Position numbers and translations under genes: made by a program. From NCBI GenBank assembly GCA_001913845.2, contig MKGP02000010.1, positions 1 through 64,000 of the forward strand: a stretch of DNA of 64,000 nt. Reading direction: 5' to 3'. Source of the DNA: Limnothrix sp. CACIAM 69d. Lineage in GTDB: Bacteria > Cyanobacteriota > Cyanobacteriia > CACIAM-69d. The notes under the pieces were generated by a model. The model was not told where the DNA came from. It searched no databases and was given only the letters and a program-made list of their open reading frames with translations. Positions 56,372 to 64,000 of the stretch are shown piece by piece; within the stretch, counting starts at the first letter, position 1, and every line of letters begins with the position of its first letter.

Positions 56372-57433
56372 CTAAGGCTCTTCAATGGCGGGTTGATCGC
56401 GCCGTTGCACCCCTAGCCCTGGCTCGATCGGGGGTAACAATCGACCACCGGGCGCAATTGCCGCGCCCACAAAGGGATCGTCCATCAGATTGAGATGACT
56501 ATCCAAGTCCAAGTAATCGGCCCAGGGGCCTAGCTGCAAGGCGGCGGTGTTGGCCAAGGCACTGTCGGAATAGCAGCCAAACATCACTTGCAAGCCACAG
56601 GCCCGCGCCGTGGCCACCAGCCCTTTGGCCGCCGTCAGACCGCCGGATTTCATCAGTTTGATATTGATGCCGTGGATGTGGGGCGCAAGCTGCGGAATAT
56701 CTCGCTCATCAAAACAGCTCTCATCCACAAAAATCGGCAGGGGCGATCGCGCCTTTAGTTCCGCCAGTTGGGCTTCTTGGCCCACGGGCAAGGGCTGTTC
56801 CAGATAAACCACGCCCCGATCGGCCAACCAGCGGGCCATCTCGATCGCCCCGGCCAAGTCCCAGCCCCCATTGGCATCCACCAAAATCTTGGCCGTGGGG
56901 GCTTCTGCCAATGCGGCTTCCACCAGGGCCCGATCGGCCGCCAACCCCTCGGGGCTACCGAGCTTCAACTTCAGCCAAGGGGTTTCAATCACCGATCGCC
57001 ACTGTTGAACCCGCTCCCGGGCCGCCGCCGGAGAGCCAATCCCGATCGTTACGGAAATGGGCGGAATCCGTTCCCGATCGCCCCCCCACAGTTGCCACAG
57101 GGGCAATCCCGATCGCTTGCCCACCCAGTCCCACAGGGCCAGATCGATCGCCGCCCGCGCCGCCGAGGGCAACGAGCGCACCCGATCGGCAATTTGCTGG
57201 CGATCGAGCGGGTGGCAGCCGGCCAGTTGCGGCCCGATCGACTCCAGAGCCTTGGCCAAGGCCTCAGTGGTTTGGGCGTGGGCCCCATGCACCACCGGGG
57301 AAGCCTCGCCCCACCCTTCGTAGCCCTCTGCAAAAATCCGCAGCCAGAGATTGGTGTTGCCGTGGTTGGTGCCGCGACTGATGGTGAGGGGCGATCGCTT
57401 GGTGACCGTGAAACGTTCGACGCAAATTTGCAT
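56372..57433 (-). CDS. Dipeptide (L-Ala-D/L-Glu) epimerase, enolase superfamily
   Basis: A 353-residue enolase-superfamily enzyme of the muconate-lactonising subgroup. Catalytic Lys pair KLKLGS (KxK); metal ligands Asp in ILVDANGGW, Glu in VYLEQPL and Asp in IFVDESCFDE; and the second catalytic Lys in INIKLMKSGGL. This matches L-Ala-D/L-Glu epimerases, which recycle murein peptides. The MQICVERFTVTKRSPL start (ATG 57433) is the usual one for the family; the open frame 12 codons further is spurious. Monocistronic. Confidence 0.87.
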   Translation of the reverse strand: MQICVERFTVTKRSPLTISRGTNHGNTNLWLRIFAEGYEGWGEASPVVHGAHAQTTEALAKALESIGPQLAGCHPLDRQQIADRVRSLPSAARAAIDLALWDWVGKRSGLPLWQLWGGDRERIPPISVTIGIGSPAAARERVQQWRSVIETPWLKLKLGSPEGLAADRALVEAALAEAPTAKILVDANGGWDLAGAIEMARWLADRGVVYLEQPLPVGQEAQLAELKARSPLPIFVDESCFDERDIPQLAPHIHGINIKLMKSGGLTAAKGLVATARACGLQVMFGCYSDSALANTAALQLGPWADYLDLDSHLNLMDDPFVGAAIAPGGRLLPPIEPGLGVQRRDQPAIEEP

Positions 57434-57712
57434 TGCGAGGGAGGAGGGGAATGAGTGGCTAAAGGGCAATCCATAACCGATCGCCCATTAATCAAACGTT
57501 AATCCGCCTTTAACCCATCCAACTGTGCTCAGGCAACCTCTTGCAAACTCTTTCAATCGCCCTGATGCAAGTGTGCCAAGATCCCCTAAACTCTAATTGA
57601 ATAGTTTTCTCAATAAATCAAGCCTGATGGGCTGAAGCGGGGGTGGCGATCGACGTGCCCCCTTTGTTTAGCCTCCCTTATTGCAAATCTTTCTGGATAG
57701 TTGGAGGACTTC

Positions 57713-58549
57713 GTGAAGCCGTTTTCGTTCGATCGCCCCTTGCATAACGCCCATAATCCTTTCAACCCCGCCACGCCCCCTCGGCTTGGGCTGCAATCGG
57801 TCTTTTATCCCTTTAAAAAACGCCAATTTTTCCAACTGAGCGGTCGCATTTGTGCCACCCACACCGACAAGGCCGGCCGCTGCAAGGCGCTTCAACTCGA
57901 AACCGACGGACGCATCGAACAGATCAAGCTGGCCAAGCCGTTGCGATCGCGTCTGGGCCACACCTTGCATGTGGGCAGTTGGGTTTCCCTGGCGGGCACG
58001 GCCAAATGTCATCCCCACAAAGGGTGGGTGAAGTTCAAGGCCAAGGCCCTCACGGGATCTTCGGTGCAACCCATGGAACCGGCAGGGCGATCGCCCTTCA
58101 GTCGTTCGGCCAATTTGCCCTGGACTCGGCAACCGGCAGCGCCCCCAACGCGCCCCGCTGCGGCTCCCATGCCCCAACGGGCCCCCTTCGCGCCGCCCGC
58201 ACAGTCCACCTCACCCGATCGGTCATTGGCACGCCCAACTGATCGCTCAACCGCTTGCTCAACCGATCGCCCCACCACGGGCCCTTCCAACCGCCCCGTC
58301 GGCAGAATTCTGATTTGTCAAAAGTCCAGTTGTCGGAAGCGGGGCAGCGATGGTGTTTGCCGGGCCATTCACCAGGCGTTGGCCGATCGGGGACTGAGCG
58401 ATCGGGTCAAGGTGCAAACCACGGGCTGTCTCAAGGAATGTAGCCGTGGCCCGGCGGTGGTGACCCTTCCGGACAAAACCCGCCACACCCGGATCTCGCC
58501 CGATCGGATCCCCGAGCTGATTGAGACCCACTTCGGGCAACTGTCTTAG
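57713..58549 (+). CDS. Thioredoxin-like [2Fe-2S] ferredoxin fused to an N-terminal domain
   Basis: A 278-residue protein. The N-terminal 110 residues (FFQLSGRICATHTDKAGRCK, LRSRLGHTLHVGSWVSLAG, PHKGWVKFKAKAL) form a small beta-rich domain, possibly OB-like. A Pro/Ser/Thr-rich linker follows (repeats of DRS, TDRS, TDRP). The C-terminal 90 residues are a thioredoxin-like ferredoxin: ILICQKSSCRKRGSDGVCRA, TTGCLKECSRGPAVV and PDKTRHTRISPDRIPELI. It contains cluster-type Cys (CQKSSC, VC and CLKEC). Start GTG 57713 with GGAGG directly upstream. Partner unknown; the fusion suggests an electron-transfer module for a specific complex. Confidence 0.82.
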   Translation: MKPFSFDRPLHNAHNPFNPATPPRLGLQSVFYPFKKRQFFQLSGRICATHTDKAGRCKALQLETDGRIEQIKLAKPLRSRLGHTLHVGSWVSLAGTAKCHPHKGWVKFKAKALTGSSVQPMEPAGRSPFSRSANLPWTRQPAAPPTRPAAAPMPQRAPFAPPAQSTSPDRSLARPTDRSTACSTDRPTTGPSNRPVGRILICQKSSCRKRGSDGVCRAIHQALADRGLSDRVKVQTTGCLKECSRGPAVVTLPDKTRHTRISPDRIPELIETHFGQLS

Positions 58550-58554
58550 GGTTT

Positions 58555-58790
58555 ATCCTCCAATTCCTCAAACCCTGATGCCACCGTTAGCCGATCGGGG
58601 GGAACAAGGGGCTGAAGGTTTGTCGCTCAATAGTCCACAACCCTGATGCCACCGTTAGCCGATCAGGGGGGACAAGGGGCTTAAGCCCCTTGTTACGACG
58701 ATTGGGGCATAGAAAATTAACCGTTTCTGCTGGATTCCAGGAACAAGCGACAGGCTCTAGGGTCTGTCGTCTTCTTTCTGAAGCCCTGAT
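58555..58790. mobile_element. Tandem inner MITE-like elements, divergent end sequences
   Basis: A full element (58621-58752) with ends TGTCGCT and AGCGACA and the central 20-bp palindrome (about 58672), flanked by a truncated copy on the left (from 58555) and a partial copy on the right (TGTCGTC at 58764). Compared with the copies at 32.3 and 44.1 kb, both ends have changed in a complementary way. It lies between the ferredoxin gene and the gene at 59063. Confidence 0.75.
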
Positions 58791-59062
58791 GTTTGCGTCG
58801 CGAGGCCTGGAAATACAGAGGCATTGCTCAGAGAACTCGCGTTTTGGTAACTAACCAATGCAAAGTTCTACAGTCTGTTAAAAATTGCGAGCGATCGGTC
58901 ACAACTCCTTTCCATCTCAGGATTCCACCGATATTCTGGGGTTCAGAAGCGGTAGATAAAAATCGAGTTGGATCTTCTCGGCGGGGGTGTGTAACATCTC
59001 TGCCGATTGTTTTTCTCAGCTCCTCAGCCGTTTTGGATCCGTTTCTCAATGTTTTCCAACTT

Positions 59063-59449
59063 ATGAAGCAGTCGATGATGTCTCTATCGGCGATCGCCTT
59101 GGCCATTGGACTCGGTTTGGCAGTTCCAGTGATTGAAAGCGCGATCGCCCCGTCGGTGGTTTTGGCCCAAAGCTTGCCCACCGGCACATTTTCCGATGGG
59201 GAATGGACCGTGCGCATTGCTTACCAAGGCAACGCTCTTACCTATTACGGCCGCAATGAAAATAGCGGGGATTCATTGTTTTTGAGCGGGGCTTCCGTGG
59301 GTGGCAATGCCAGCCGCCGCACCTACACCTGGAACAATAGCGGCCATCGCTATCGGGTGAGCTGGCAACCGTCGGATCCGGACACGATTCGGGTGGAAGT
59401 GTTTTCGCCCAATGGTCGCAACATTCTGAATCGACTGCTGTATCGCTAG
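59063..59449 (+). CDS. Small secreted hypothetical protein
   Basis: A 128-residue protein with a signal peptide (MKQSMMSLSAIALAIGLGLAV, cleaved near VVLAQS) and an all-beta mature part (GEWTVRIAYQGNALTYYGRNE, RRTYTWNNSGHRYRVSW, IRVEVFSPNGRNILNRLLY). I recognise this as a short conserved cyanobacterial exported protein type without known function. The ATG at 59063 gives a clean signal peptide; the open frame starting at 58793 is not credible. Confidence 0.75.
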   Translation: MKQSMMSLSAIALAIGLGLAVPVIESAIAPSVVLAQSLPTGTFSDGEWTVRIAYQGNALTYYGRNENSGDSLFLSGASVGGNASRRTYTWNNSGHRYRVSWQPSDPDTIRVEVFSPNGRNILNRLLYR

Positions 59450-59489
59450 GGTTGCAAGACCTGGGAATGGTCGCCAGAGTGAGGCCCTC

Positions 59490-60044
59490 TCAAAACAACA
59501 GGCGCGATCGCAGTCGGTCTCTCCATTGATTGAGCTGCTCCAGCCACTGACCACCCCGATCGCGCCATTGTTGCCAAGTTTCCGCTAAGTTCACCAGTCG
59601 ATCGACCCGCAGATCCACATTTTGGGTCGGGTACTTTTGCAGTAACTCCAACAGGGAAATTTGACCGTCATTCTCCGCTGCGGCCATCAGGGCCCGGCGG
59701 AGATTTTGATGGTTATCGGTGCGTTTGGGCCCTTGCAATACTTGGCTCAACTGCTCCAACAGGATTGTTCCCTGGGAACTGGCCAGGGCCCGATCGAGCA
59801 ACGCAGGGGGCATGGTCACCCGCTGGGTCAAAATTTGGCGCACCCGATCGGGTCGTTGCTGACTCAGGATCAAATAGGTTTCCAAATCATCCGAGAGTTC
59901 TCCCCGATCAGCCCAAGTCACCAAATCGGTGACCGGCAAGGCTCCCCCCAACGGGCCGTAGCGGAGGGTGATGGTTTCCGCCGCGATCGCGGGGCCAGTC
60001 CCGGCTCCCCAGGCGATCGCGAGGCTGGCGATCGAACCAGTCAT
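59490..60044 (-). CDS. DUF1400 domain protein, exported
   Basis: A 184-residue protein. The signal-like start (MTGSIASLAIAWGAGTGPAIAAE) is followed by a DUF1400 domain: ETITLRYGPLGGALPVTDLV, LETYLILSQQRPDRVRQIL and LLELLQKYPTQNVDLRVDR. In most cyanobacteria DUF1400 is the N-terminal part of a larger alpha/beta-hydrolase; here only DUF1400 is present. The true start is taken as ATG 60044; an open frame to 60212 would overlap the next gene by about 100 bp. Confidence 0.72.
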   Translation of the reverse strand: MTGSIASLAIAWGAGTGPAIAAETITLRYGPLGGALPVTDLVTWADRGELSDDLETYLILSQQRPDRVRQILTQRVTMPPALLDRALASSQGTILLEQLSQVLQGPKRTDNHQNLRRALMAAAENDGQISLLELLQKYPTQNVDLRVDRLVNLAETWQQWRDRGGQWLEQLNQWRDRLRSRLLF

Positions 60045-60108
60045 CCAACGGGCCAGGGCGCGATCGGGTAGCAGGGTGTGATGAATGGAATCAAGGCGAG
60101 CTGCTCGC

Positions 60109-60945
60109 TCAGGTCGATCGGGACAGGGATGATCGGGAAGAAAGGTCGGCACTGGAATTGGAGTTGGATGAAGAAGGGTCGCGGGAAGAGTTGGGGAACG
60201 CGGGCAATTCATGAACCGACTCAGCGGGAGGATTCAGGGGTGGAGCCGGAGCCACCCGCTGGGCGGGACGGGGCAAATCATCGCGCCAAGGGCCCAGCAG
60301 TTGCACCGAAACCCAGGCATAGCCCGCGTAGGCCGGAATCGTGACCGCCGCGAGCAGGGCGGCAATTCCCCAACCCCAATTGCGGAAGCCGGGCCCTTGG
60401 TATTGGGTGCGATAGGGATCAAAGGGCAGAGCCGATAAGTCCAGTTCGTCGCGCAAGTGCAGCGGCCGGCGAAATCGCACCCGGCGATCATCAAATTTTT
60501 CCAACAAAATCCAACCGGCCAGGGCTTCTTCGCGACAAAGTTGGGCAAAGGTGACAGGATTGGCAAAGAGGGGGCGCTTGGCGCGCACAATTTTGTATTC
60601 CCACTCGATCGCCTGGCGCTCCGAAGGCGCGGTGTCCAGGGGGGGCAAGGCGGCCACGGCCGGATCGATCGGGCGGTGCAAACTCCGCAAAAACTCAACG
60701 CAATCGATTAAGTCGGGCTGTGGTGCGAGGTCGGACTGTCCGGCGCTGGGGTCTATTTCCCGCAGCACCGATGTGAAGTCTTGGGGCGATCGGCTGGCGG
60801 GGGAACGGGGCATCCGGCGCGTGGGCCACAAGGGCACCTCACGGGAATCGGTATCGTAATCATCGCGGTAATGATCAAAACCTTCTTCGCGAGCTTCATC
60901 CGCCGAGGGAAAGCCGGAAGCATCGGGGCCGGATTGCACCGTCAT
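60109..60945 (-). CDS. Hypothetical single-pass membrane protein with long cytoplasmic N-terminus
   Basis: A 278-residue protein. Residues 1-180 are soluble (segments DDYDTDSREVPLWPTRRMP, EFLRSLHRPIDPAVAALPPLD and a domain with EYKIVRAKRPLFANP and FAQLCREEALAGWILLEKFDD). One membrane helix (WGIAALLAAVTIPAYAGYAW) and a Pro/Ser-rich tail with SNSNSS follow. I do not recognise a family. The start is ATG 60945. It is divergent from the LysM gene and upstream of the DUF1400 gene on the same strand. Confidence 0.7.
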   Translation of the reverse strand: MTVQSGPDASGFPSADEAREEGFDHYRDDYDTDSREVPLWPTRRMPRSPASRSPQDFTSVLREIDPSAGQSDLAPQPDLIDCVEFLRSLHRPIDPAVAALPPLDTAPSERQAIEWEYKIVRAKRPLFANPVTFAQLCREEALAGWILLEKFDDRRVRFRRPLHLRDELDLSALPFDPYRTQYQGPGFRNWGWGIAALLAAVTIPAYAGYAWVSVQLLGPWRDDLPRPAQRVAPAPPLNPPAESVHELPAFPNSSRDPSSSNSNSSADLSSRSSLSRST

Positions 60946-61039
60946 TGCTGCTGAAGCCTGTTGGAATGCGTATGGTGGAATGCGTATGGTGAAATGCGTA
61001 CCGTGGAAGATGTATCCGCTTTGGGCATTGGGTGGCGAG

Positions 61040-62146
61040 ATGGGCCTCATTGTATCTGAGATATTTGCGTTGGTCGGTGGCGGGCTGGGCCAGACCCGGA
61101 GCCAGGAAACGAGTGGACGATCGACCCTTCAGCGATCGCTCATTCAGGGGCGATCGGGCCCTTGGCGCTGGTTGCTTTGGGGGGCGATCGCCCTGGGGCC
61201 CGTCCTGATGCCCATCACCCATGCCCAAGCCGCCGAACCCCCCACTCCCGAGCAAAACAGCAACCCCTGTGGCCCAGCGGTGCTCGATCGACTGGTTCGT
61301 CATCGGTTGGCCGCCGGAGAAACCGTCGAAAGCCTCGCCAGTCGCTATAACCTGCTGCCCAGCACCCTGCTGGCCCTGAATCCCAACCTGCGGGGCGGCC
61401 AACTGCCCAAACCCGGCACGGAAATTTTGATTGCTCCCATTAACGGAATTCGGGTGGAAACCCAACCGGGCGACAATTGGCAATCGATCGCCCAGCAATA
61501 CCGCGTTCGGGCCGACTCCCTGTTTACGGTCAATGGTTGCCAGGCCCAACCGGGTCGATCGGTCTTTGTGCCCGGTGTGCTTTGGTCCCCGATCGACCCT
61601 GGAGTCGGCGCGCCCCCCAGCGCCAGCGACCCGGACAACGACCTGCTGCGCTATCCCCTGTCGGAAATTAGCCGCCCCCTAACGGACTTTGGTTGGCAAG
61701 TGGGGCCCACCGGAGCCGCCGTTTTTAACAGTTACATCACCCTCGAAGCCCGACCCAGCGCCGTTATTTTGGCCGTTGGGCCCGGAACCGTTGCTTTTGT
61801 GGGCCCTAACTCCGGCTATCCAGGACAACTGGTGGTGATCAATCACCAGGGCGGCCGCCAAACCCGCTATGCCAACCTGGGGGCCATCTCTGTCCAGCGC
61901 GGGCAACGGGTCAACGCGGGCACTCGCCTGGGCACGATCCCCAGCCGCCCCGCCAACGGCCGCAGCCGTGGCCTGTGGTTTGAAGTTCGCTACAACTCCT
62001 CCGTGGGCTGGGTGGCGCAAAATCCTGGTCCATATCTGCAACGGATGGAACCGGCACGATCGACCCCGCCCAGCCCCACCGCCCCCACTGGCAACCGACC
62101 CAGCCCGCGCCCAAGTCCGCCCCGTAACGGTTCCAGCAATCGATGA
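61040..62146 (+). CDS. LysM / degenerate M23 (LytM) peptidoglycan protein
   Basis: A 368-residue exported protein: signal-type segment (RWLLWGAIALGPVLMPITHAQA), two LysM domains for peptidoglycan binding (LAAGETVESLASRYNLLPS and QPGDNWQSIAQQYRVRAD) and a C-terminal M23-like domain (PSAVILAVGPGTVAFVGPNS, GQLVVINHQGGRQTRYANL, LWFEVRYN). The zinc ligands are lost: the HxH position reads LWF and the YxHL position reads YANL. It is therefore probably non-catalytic, as in EnvC/NlpD-type amidase activators. The ATG at 61040 avoids overlap with the divergent gene; the earlier frame start at 60980 is less likely. Pro/Ser-rich tail. Confidence 0.82.
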   Translation: MGLIVSEIFALVGGGLGQTRSQETSGRSTLQRSLIQGRSGPWRWLLWGAIALGPVLMPITHAQAAEPPTPEQNSNPCGPAVLDRLVRHRLAAGETVESLASRYNLLPSTLLALNPNLRGGQLPKPGTEILIAPINGIRVETQPGDNWQSIAQQYRVRADSLFTVNGCQAQPGRSVFVPGVLWSPIDPGVGAPPSASDPDNDLLRYPLSEISRPLTDFGWQVGPTGAAVFNSYITLEARPSAVILAVGPGTVAFVGPNSGYPGQLVVINHQGGRQTRYANLGAISVQRGQRVNAGTRLGTIPSRPANGRSRGLWFEVRYNSSVGWVAQNPGPYLQRMEPARSTPPSPTAPTGNRPSPRPSPPRNGSSNR

Positions 62147-62236
62147 CGGTTGGTCTTCGCTTCTGAATTGACCGCGATCGCCCGACCCGATAAGGTTCTA
62201 GGAGGAAATTTCTAGCGCAATAGGCAACCCCGAACC

Positions 62237-62962
62237 TTGGCTAAGACCGTCATTGCAGGCAACTGGAAAATGTATAAAACCCAGGCCGAAACCCTGGAGT
62301 TTTTGAAGCCCTTCGTTGAGCAAATCGCCGAAACCCCGGACGATCGCGAAATTGTGCTGTGCGTTCCCTTCACGGATCTCAGCGTGCTGTCCAATGCTCT
62401 TCACGGCAGCCGCATTCGCATCGGCGCGCAAAACGTCCATTGGGAAGCCAACGGAGCCTATACCGGCGAAATTTCGGCTGAAATGCTGACCGAACTGGGT
62501 GTTCGCTACGTGGTGGTGGGCCACAGCGAACGGCGGCAATATTTTGGTGAAACCGACGAAACCGTCAACCGCCGATTGAAGGCGGCCCAAGCGGCCGGTT
62601 TGATCCCGATTTTGTGTGTGGGCGAAACCAAACAACAGCGCGACGCAGGCGAAACCCAAACCCACATTGCCCAACAATTGAAGGCGGGGTTGGTGGGCGT
62701 GAACCTGAGCAATTTGGTGATTGCCTACGAACCCATTTGGGCGATCGGTACCGGAGACACTTGCGAATCCAAAGAAGCCAACCGAGTAATTGGCTGGATT
62801 CGCGATCAACTCAATGGTGAAGACTTGCCGATTCAATACGGCGGTTCCGTCAAGCCCGATTTGATTGATGAAATCATGGCCCAACCGGAAATTAACGGTG
62901 TGTTGGTTGGTGGCGCGAGCCTTGACCCGATCGGCTTTGCTCGGATTGTGAACTATCAATAA
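62237..62962 (+). CDS. tpiA: Triosephosphate isomerase
   Basis: A 241-residue glycolytic/Calvin-cycle TIM barrel. It has [16 protein letters not shown] at the start (catalytic Lys), [15 protein letters not shown] (catalytic His), [12 protein letters not shown] (catalytic Glu) and [13 protein letters not shown] (phosphate site). The only start available is TTG at 62237, because an in-frame TAG lies at 62213-62215. A strong GGAGG site at 62201-62205 is 32 nt upstream of the TTG, too far to serve it directly. Confidence 0.96.
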   Translation: MAKTVIAGNWKMYKTQAETLEFLKPFVEQIAETPDDREIVLCVPFTDLSVLSNALHGSRIRIGAQNVHWEANGAYTGEISAEMLTELGVRYVVVGHSERRQYFGETDETVNRRLKAAQAAGLIPILCVGETKQQRDAGETQTHIAQQLKAGLVGVNLSNLVIAYEPIWAIGTGDTCESKEANRVIGWIRDQLNGEDLPIQYGGSVKPDLIDEIMAQPEINGVLVGGASLDPIGFARIVNYQ

Positions 62963-63032
62963 TTGCCATTATTATTGTCACAATCTGCCCCATTGCTTTT
63001 CCCTGTTTCTCTCATCAACTGCTAACCAATAG

Positions 63033-63078
63033 GCAGGCGATCGGGTCGGAATATCCGCTCGATCGCCTGCTTTCGTTT
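63033..63078 (+). terminator. Intrinsic terminator after tpiA
   Basis: An 11-bp perfect stem, GCAGGCGATCG (63033-63043) with CGATCGCCTGC (63060-63070), followed by TTTCGTTT. It sits 70 bp after the tpiA stop. The rest of the 300-bp spacer up to 63264 is AT-rich without genes. Confidence 0.7.
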
Positions 63079-63264
63079 GGCTCCAAAATCACGCGAATCT
63101 TCCAGAAATTTGACCTGACTTGAGTTGTAGTGATGGACTAGAACGCTAGGTACTGCCTTTGAGGTGATGATCTACGGCAAGCGATTGCTGGCATCACAAG
63201 ACTTTTATTCATTTATTATTACGAAACTACGGCACTAAATTACGATACTACCCCCATCATTACC

Positions 63265-64000
63265 CTAATTATTGTTATTACTACTGCTGCCTTCTTCCTC
63301 CGTTGTCGCAGGGCTTCCAAACGTACCGCCGGGGCCAAAAAGGGACGTGGCCGCCTCATCCAGTTGTTGGAAAAAGAGCAGGAAGCCCAAGACATCTCGG
63401 AACGGTTGGGTCACGGTGTTCAAGGCATAGGTAATACGGGCGATGAGATTGCGATTTACAACCACCACGTCGTTATCACGCAGGGGAGGATTATTCGCTG
63501 GATCGCCCATAAACGCAGCCTTGCCATCCAGAACTCGGGTCACCGGTTTGCCCTGTTCGGGATCAAAACGAATGAGGGCAATTCGCCGGAGCCGGGCGGT
63601 ATCCAATGACACGCCATTGAGCGCATCAATGAAGGTGCTGCCGTTGGGCAGGGTGAGGGTGACCAGGCCACCGCGACCGGCATAGTTCACCATCCGAATC
63701 CGAATGGCGGCGCGGGCTACGTTGCTGCGGGCCATCAGGTCTGCGTCATAGCCCGGATCGATGCCGGATTCGCGCCGAGGCACCACGATCGCATCGCCAT
63801 CTTGCAAATAAATCCGGGGTTCCGGGGCCCCTTCCACGAGCAGCGAGAGTAGGTTCACGTTTTTCTCGATCGTGGAGCCGTCGGGCAGTTGGCGACGAAC
63901 TTTGATGGCCCGTAAATCGGCCCAGTCGGTGGCTCCGCCGGAGGCCACCAGGGCGGTCACGACCGTATCAAAGGGACTGACTCGATAGAATCCGGGTTTG
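63265..64000 (-). CDS. Polysaccharide export protein (SLBB-domain), 5' part outside window
   Basis: The C-terminal 245 residues of a Wza/GumB-like outer-membrane polysaccharide export protein. The visible part has an SLBB domain (GFYRVSPFDTVVTALVASGG), a beta-rich module with IYLQDGDAIVVPRRE, a second SLBB-like segment (GRGGLVTLTLPNGSTFIDAL) and DNDVVVVNRNLIARITYALN near the end, followed by an Asn/Ser-rich tail. The frame is open to the window edge. It would form the outer-membrane channel for exopolysaccharide. Neighbouring export genes must lie to the right. Confidence 0.85.
   Translation of the reverse strand, partial: KPGFYRVSPFDTVVTALVASGGATDWADLRAIKVRRQLPDGSTIEKNVNLLSLLVEGAPEPRIYLQDGDAIVVPRRESGIDPGYDADLMARSNVARAAIRIRMVNYAGRGGLVTLTLPNGSTFIDALNGVSLDTARLRRIALIRFDPEQGKPVTRVLDGKAAFMGDPANNPPLRDNDVVVVNRNLIARITYALNTVTQPFRDVLGFLLFFQQLDEAATSLFGPGGTFGSPATTEEEGSSSNNNN

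Overview
The window is a chromosomal segment of a cyanobacterium. The evidence is a GC-rich, HIP1-saturated sequence (GCGATCGC and its GATC-containing relatives recur in genes and spacers throughout) together with genes typical of the phylum: a cyAbrB regulator, a high-light-inducible protein (Hlip) gene with an HLR1 box, ycf23/DUF561, an ArgZ/AgrE-type arginine dihydrolase, a cyanobacterial-type SdhB, and DUF3153, DUF2854 and DUF1400 proteins. The genus cannot be fixed from the sequence alone. There is no rRNA, recognisable tRNA, CRISPR array or prophage. Most genes are single transcription units on both strands, with few tight operons.

Layout. 1-1.5 kb: the 3' part of a frameshifted TPR gene, then a REP-type transposase (RAYT) gene that carries copies of a GC-rich hairpin repeat inside its own reading frame. 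1.5-14.3 kb: GH57 glucan-branching enzyme, a PH-like small protein, a histidine kinase, a GGDEF-EAL protein, a secreted metallophosphatase, aroK, a DppC-type permease, a secreted CHAT protease-like protein and a frameshifted two-repeat gene. 14.3-20.6 kb: pyrG, pyk, an AT-rich stretch with a lipoprotein gene, and a mini-membrane-protein/BaiN-like flavoprotein pair. 20.6-25.8 kb: a same-strand set of HAMP-SpoIIE phosphatase, coiled-coil diguanylate cyclase, STAS protein and SiaB-like kinase. It looks like a partner-switching module that outputs to c-di-GMP. 26-36 kb: ABC-2 permease, M48 peptidase, cyAbrB, sdhB, a dynamin-like/DUF697 GTPase, a Dam-type methylase, leuC and an NTF2-like secreted protein. 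36-46 kb: ycf23, a UvrD helicase fused to an Fe-S PD-(D/E)XK nuclease, a MASE1-PAS-GGDEF protein, a CsgG-like protein and a TPR-GT61-like protein. 46-64 kb: hli, a PfkB kinase, a DUF3153 lipoprotein, argZ, an O-antigen-ligase-like protein, YaaW, a FAD oxidoreductase, DUF2854, an Ala-Glu epimerase, a thioredoxin-like ferredoxin fusion, small secreted proteins, a LysM/degenerate M23 protein, tpiA and the 3' part of an SLBB polysaccharide-export gene.

Repeats and mobile DNA. Two families of roughly 130-bp non-coding inverted-repeat elements (MITE-like) occur alone (37.0 kb), nested in one another (32.3 and 44.1 kb) and in tandem (58.6 kb). The inner family contains a 20-bp perfect palindrome that also occurs alone at other gene ends. 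Many spacers hold unrelated 10-14-bp tandem repeats.

The items most worth a second look are the Sia/Icf-like module with a diguanylate cyclase, the RAYT gene with in-frame copies of a hairpin repeat, the nested MITEs (one of which forms the upstream region of the TPR-GT61 gene) and the HLR1 box at hli. Three diguanylate cyclases (one of them also a phosphodiesterase), a histidine kinase and a PP2C phosphatase make the window rich in signalling genes.
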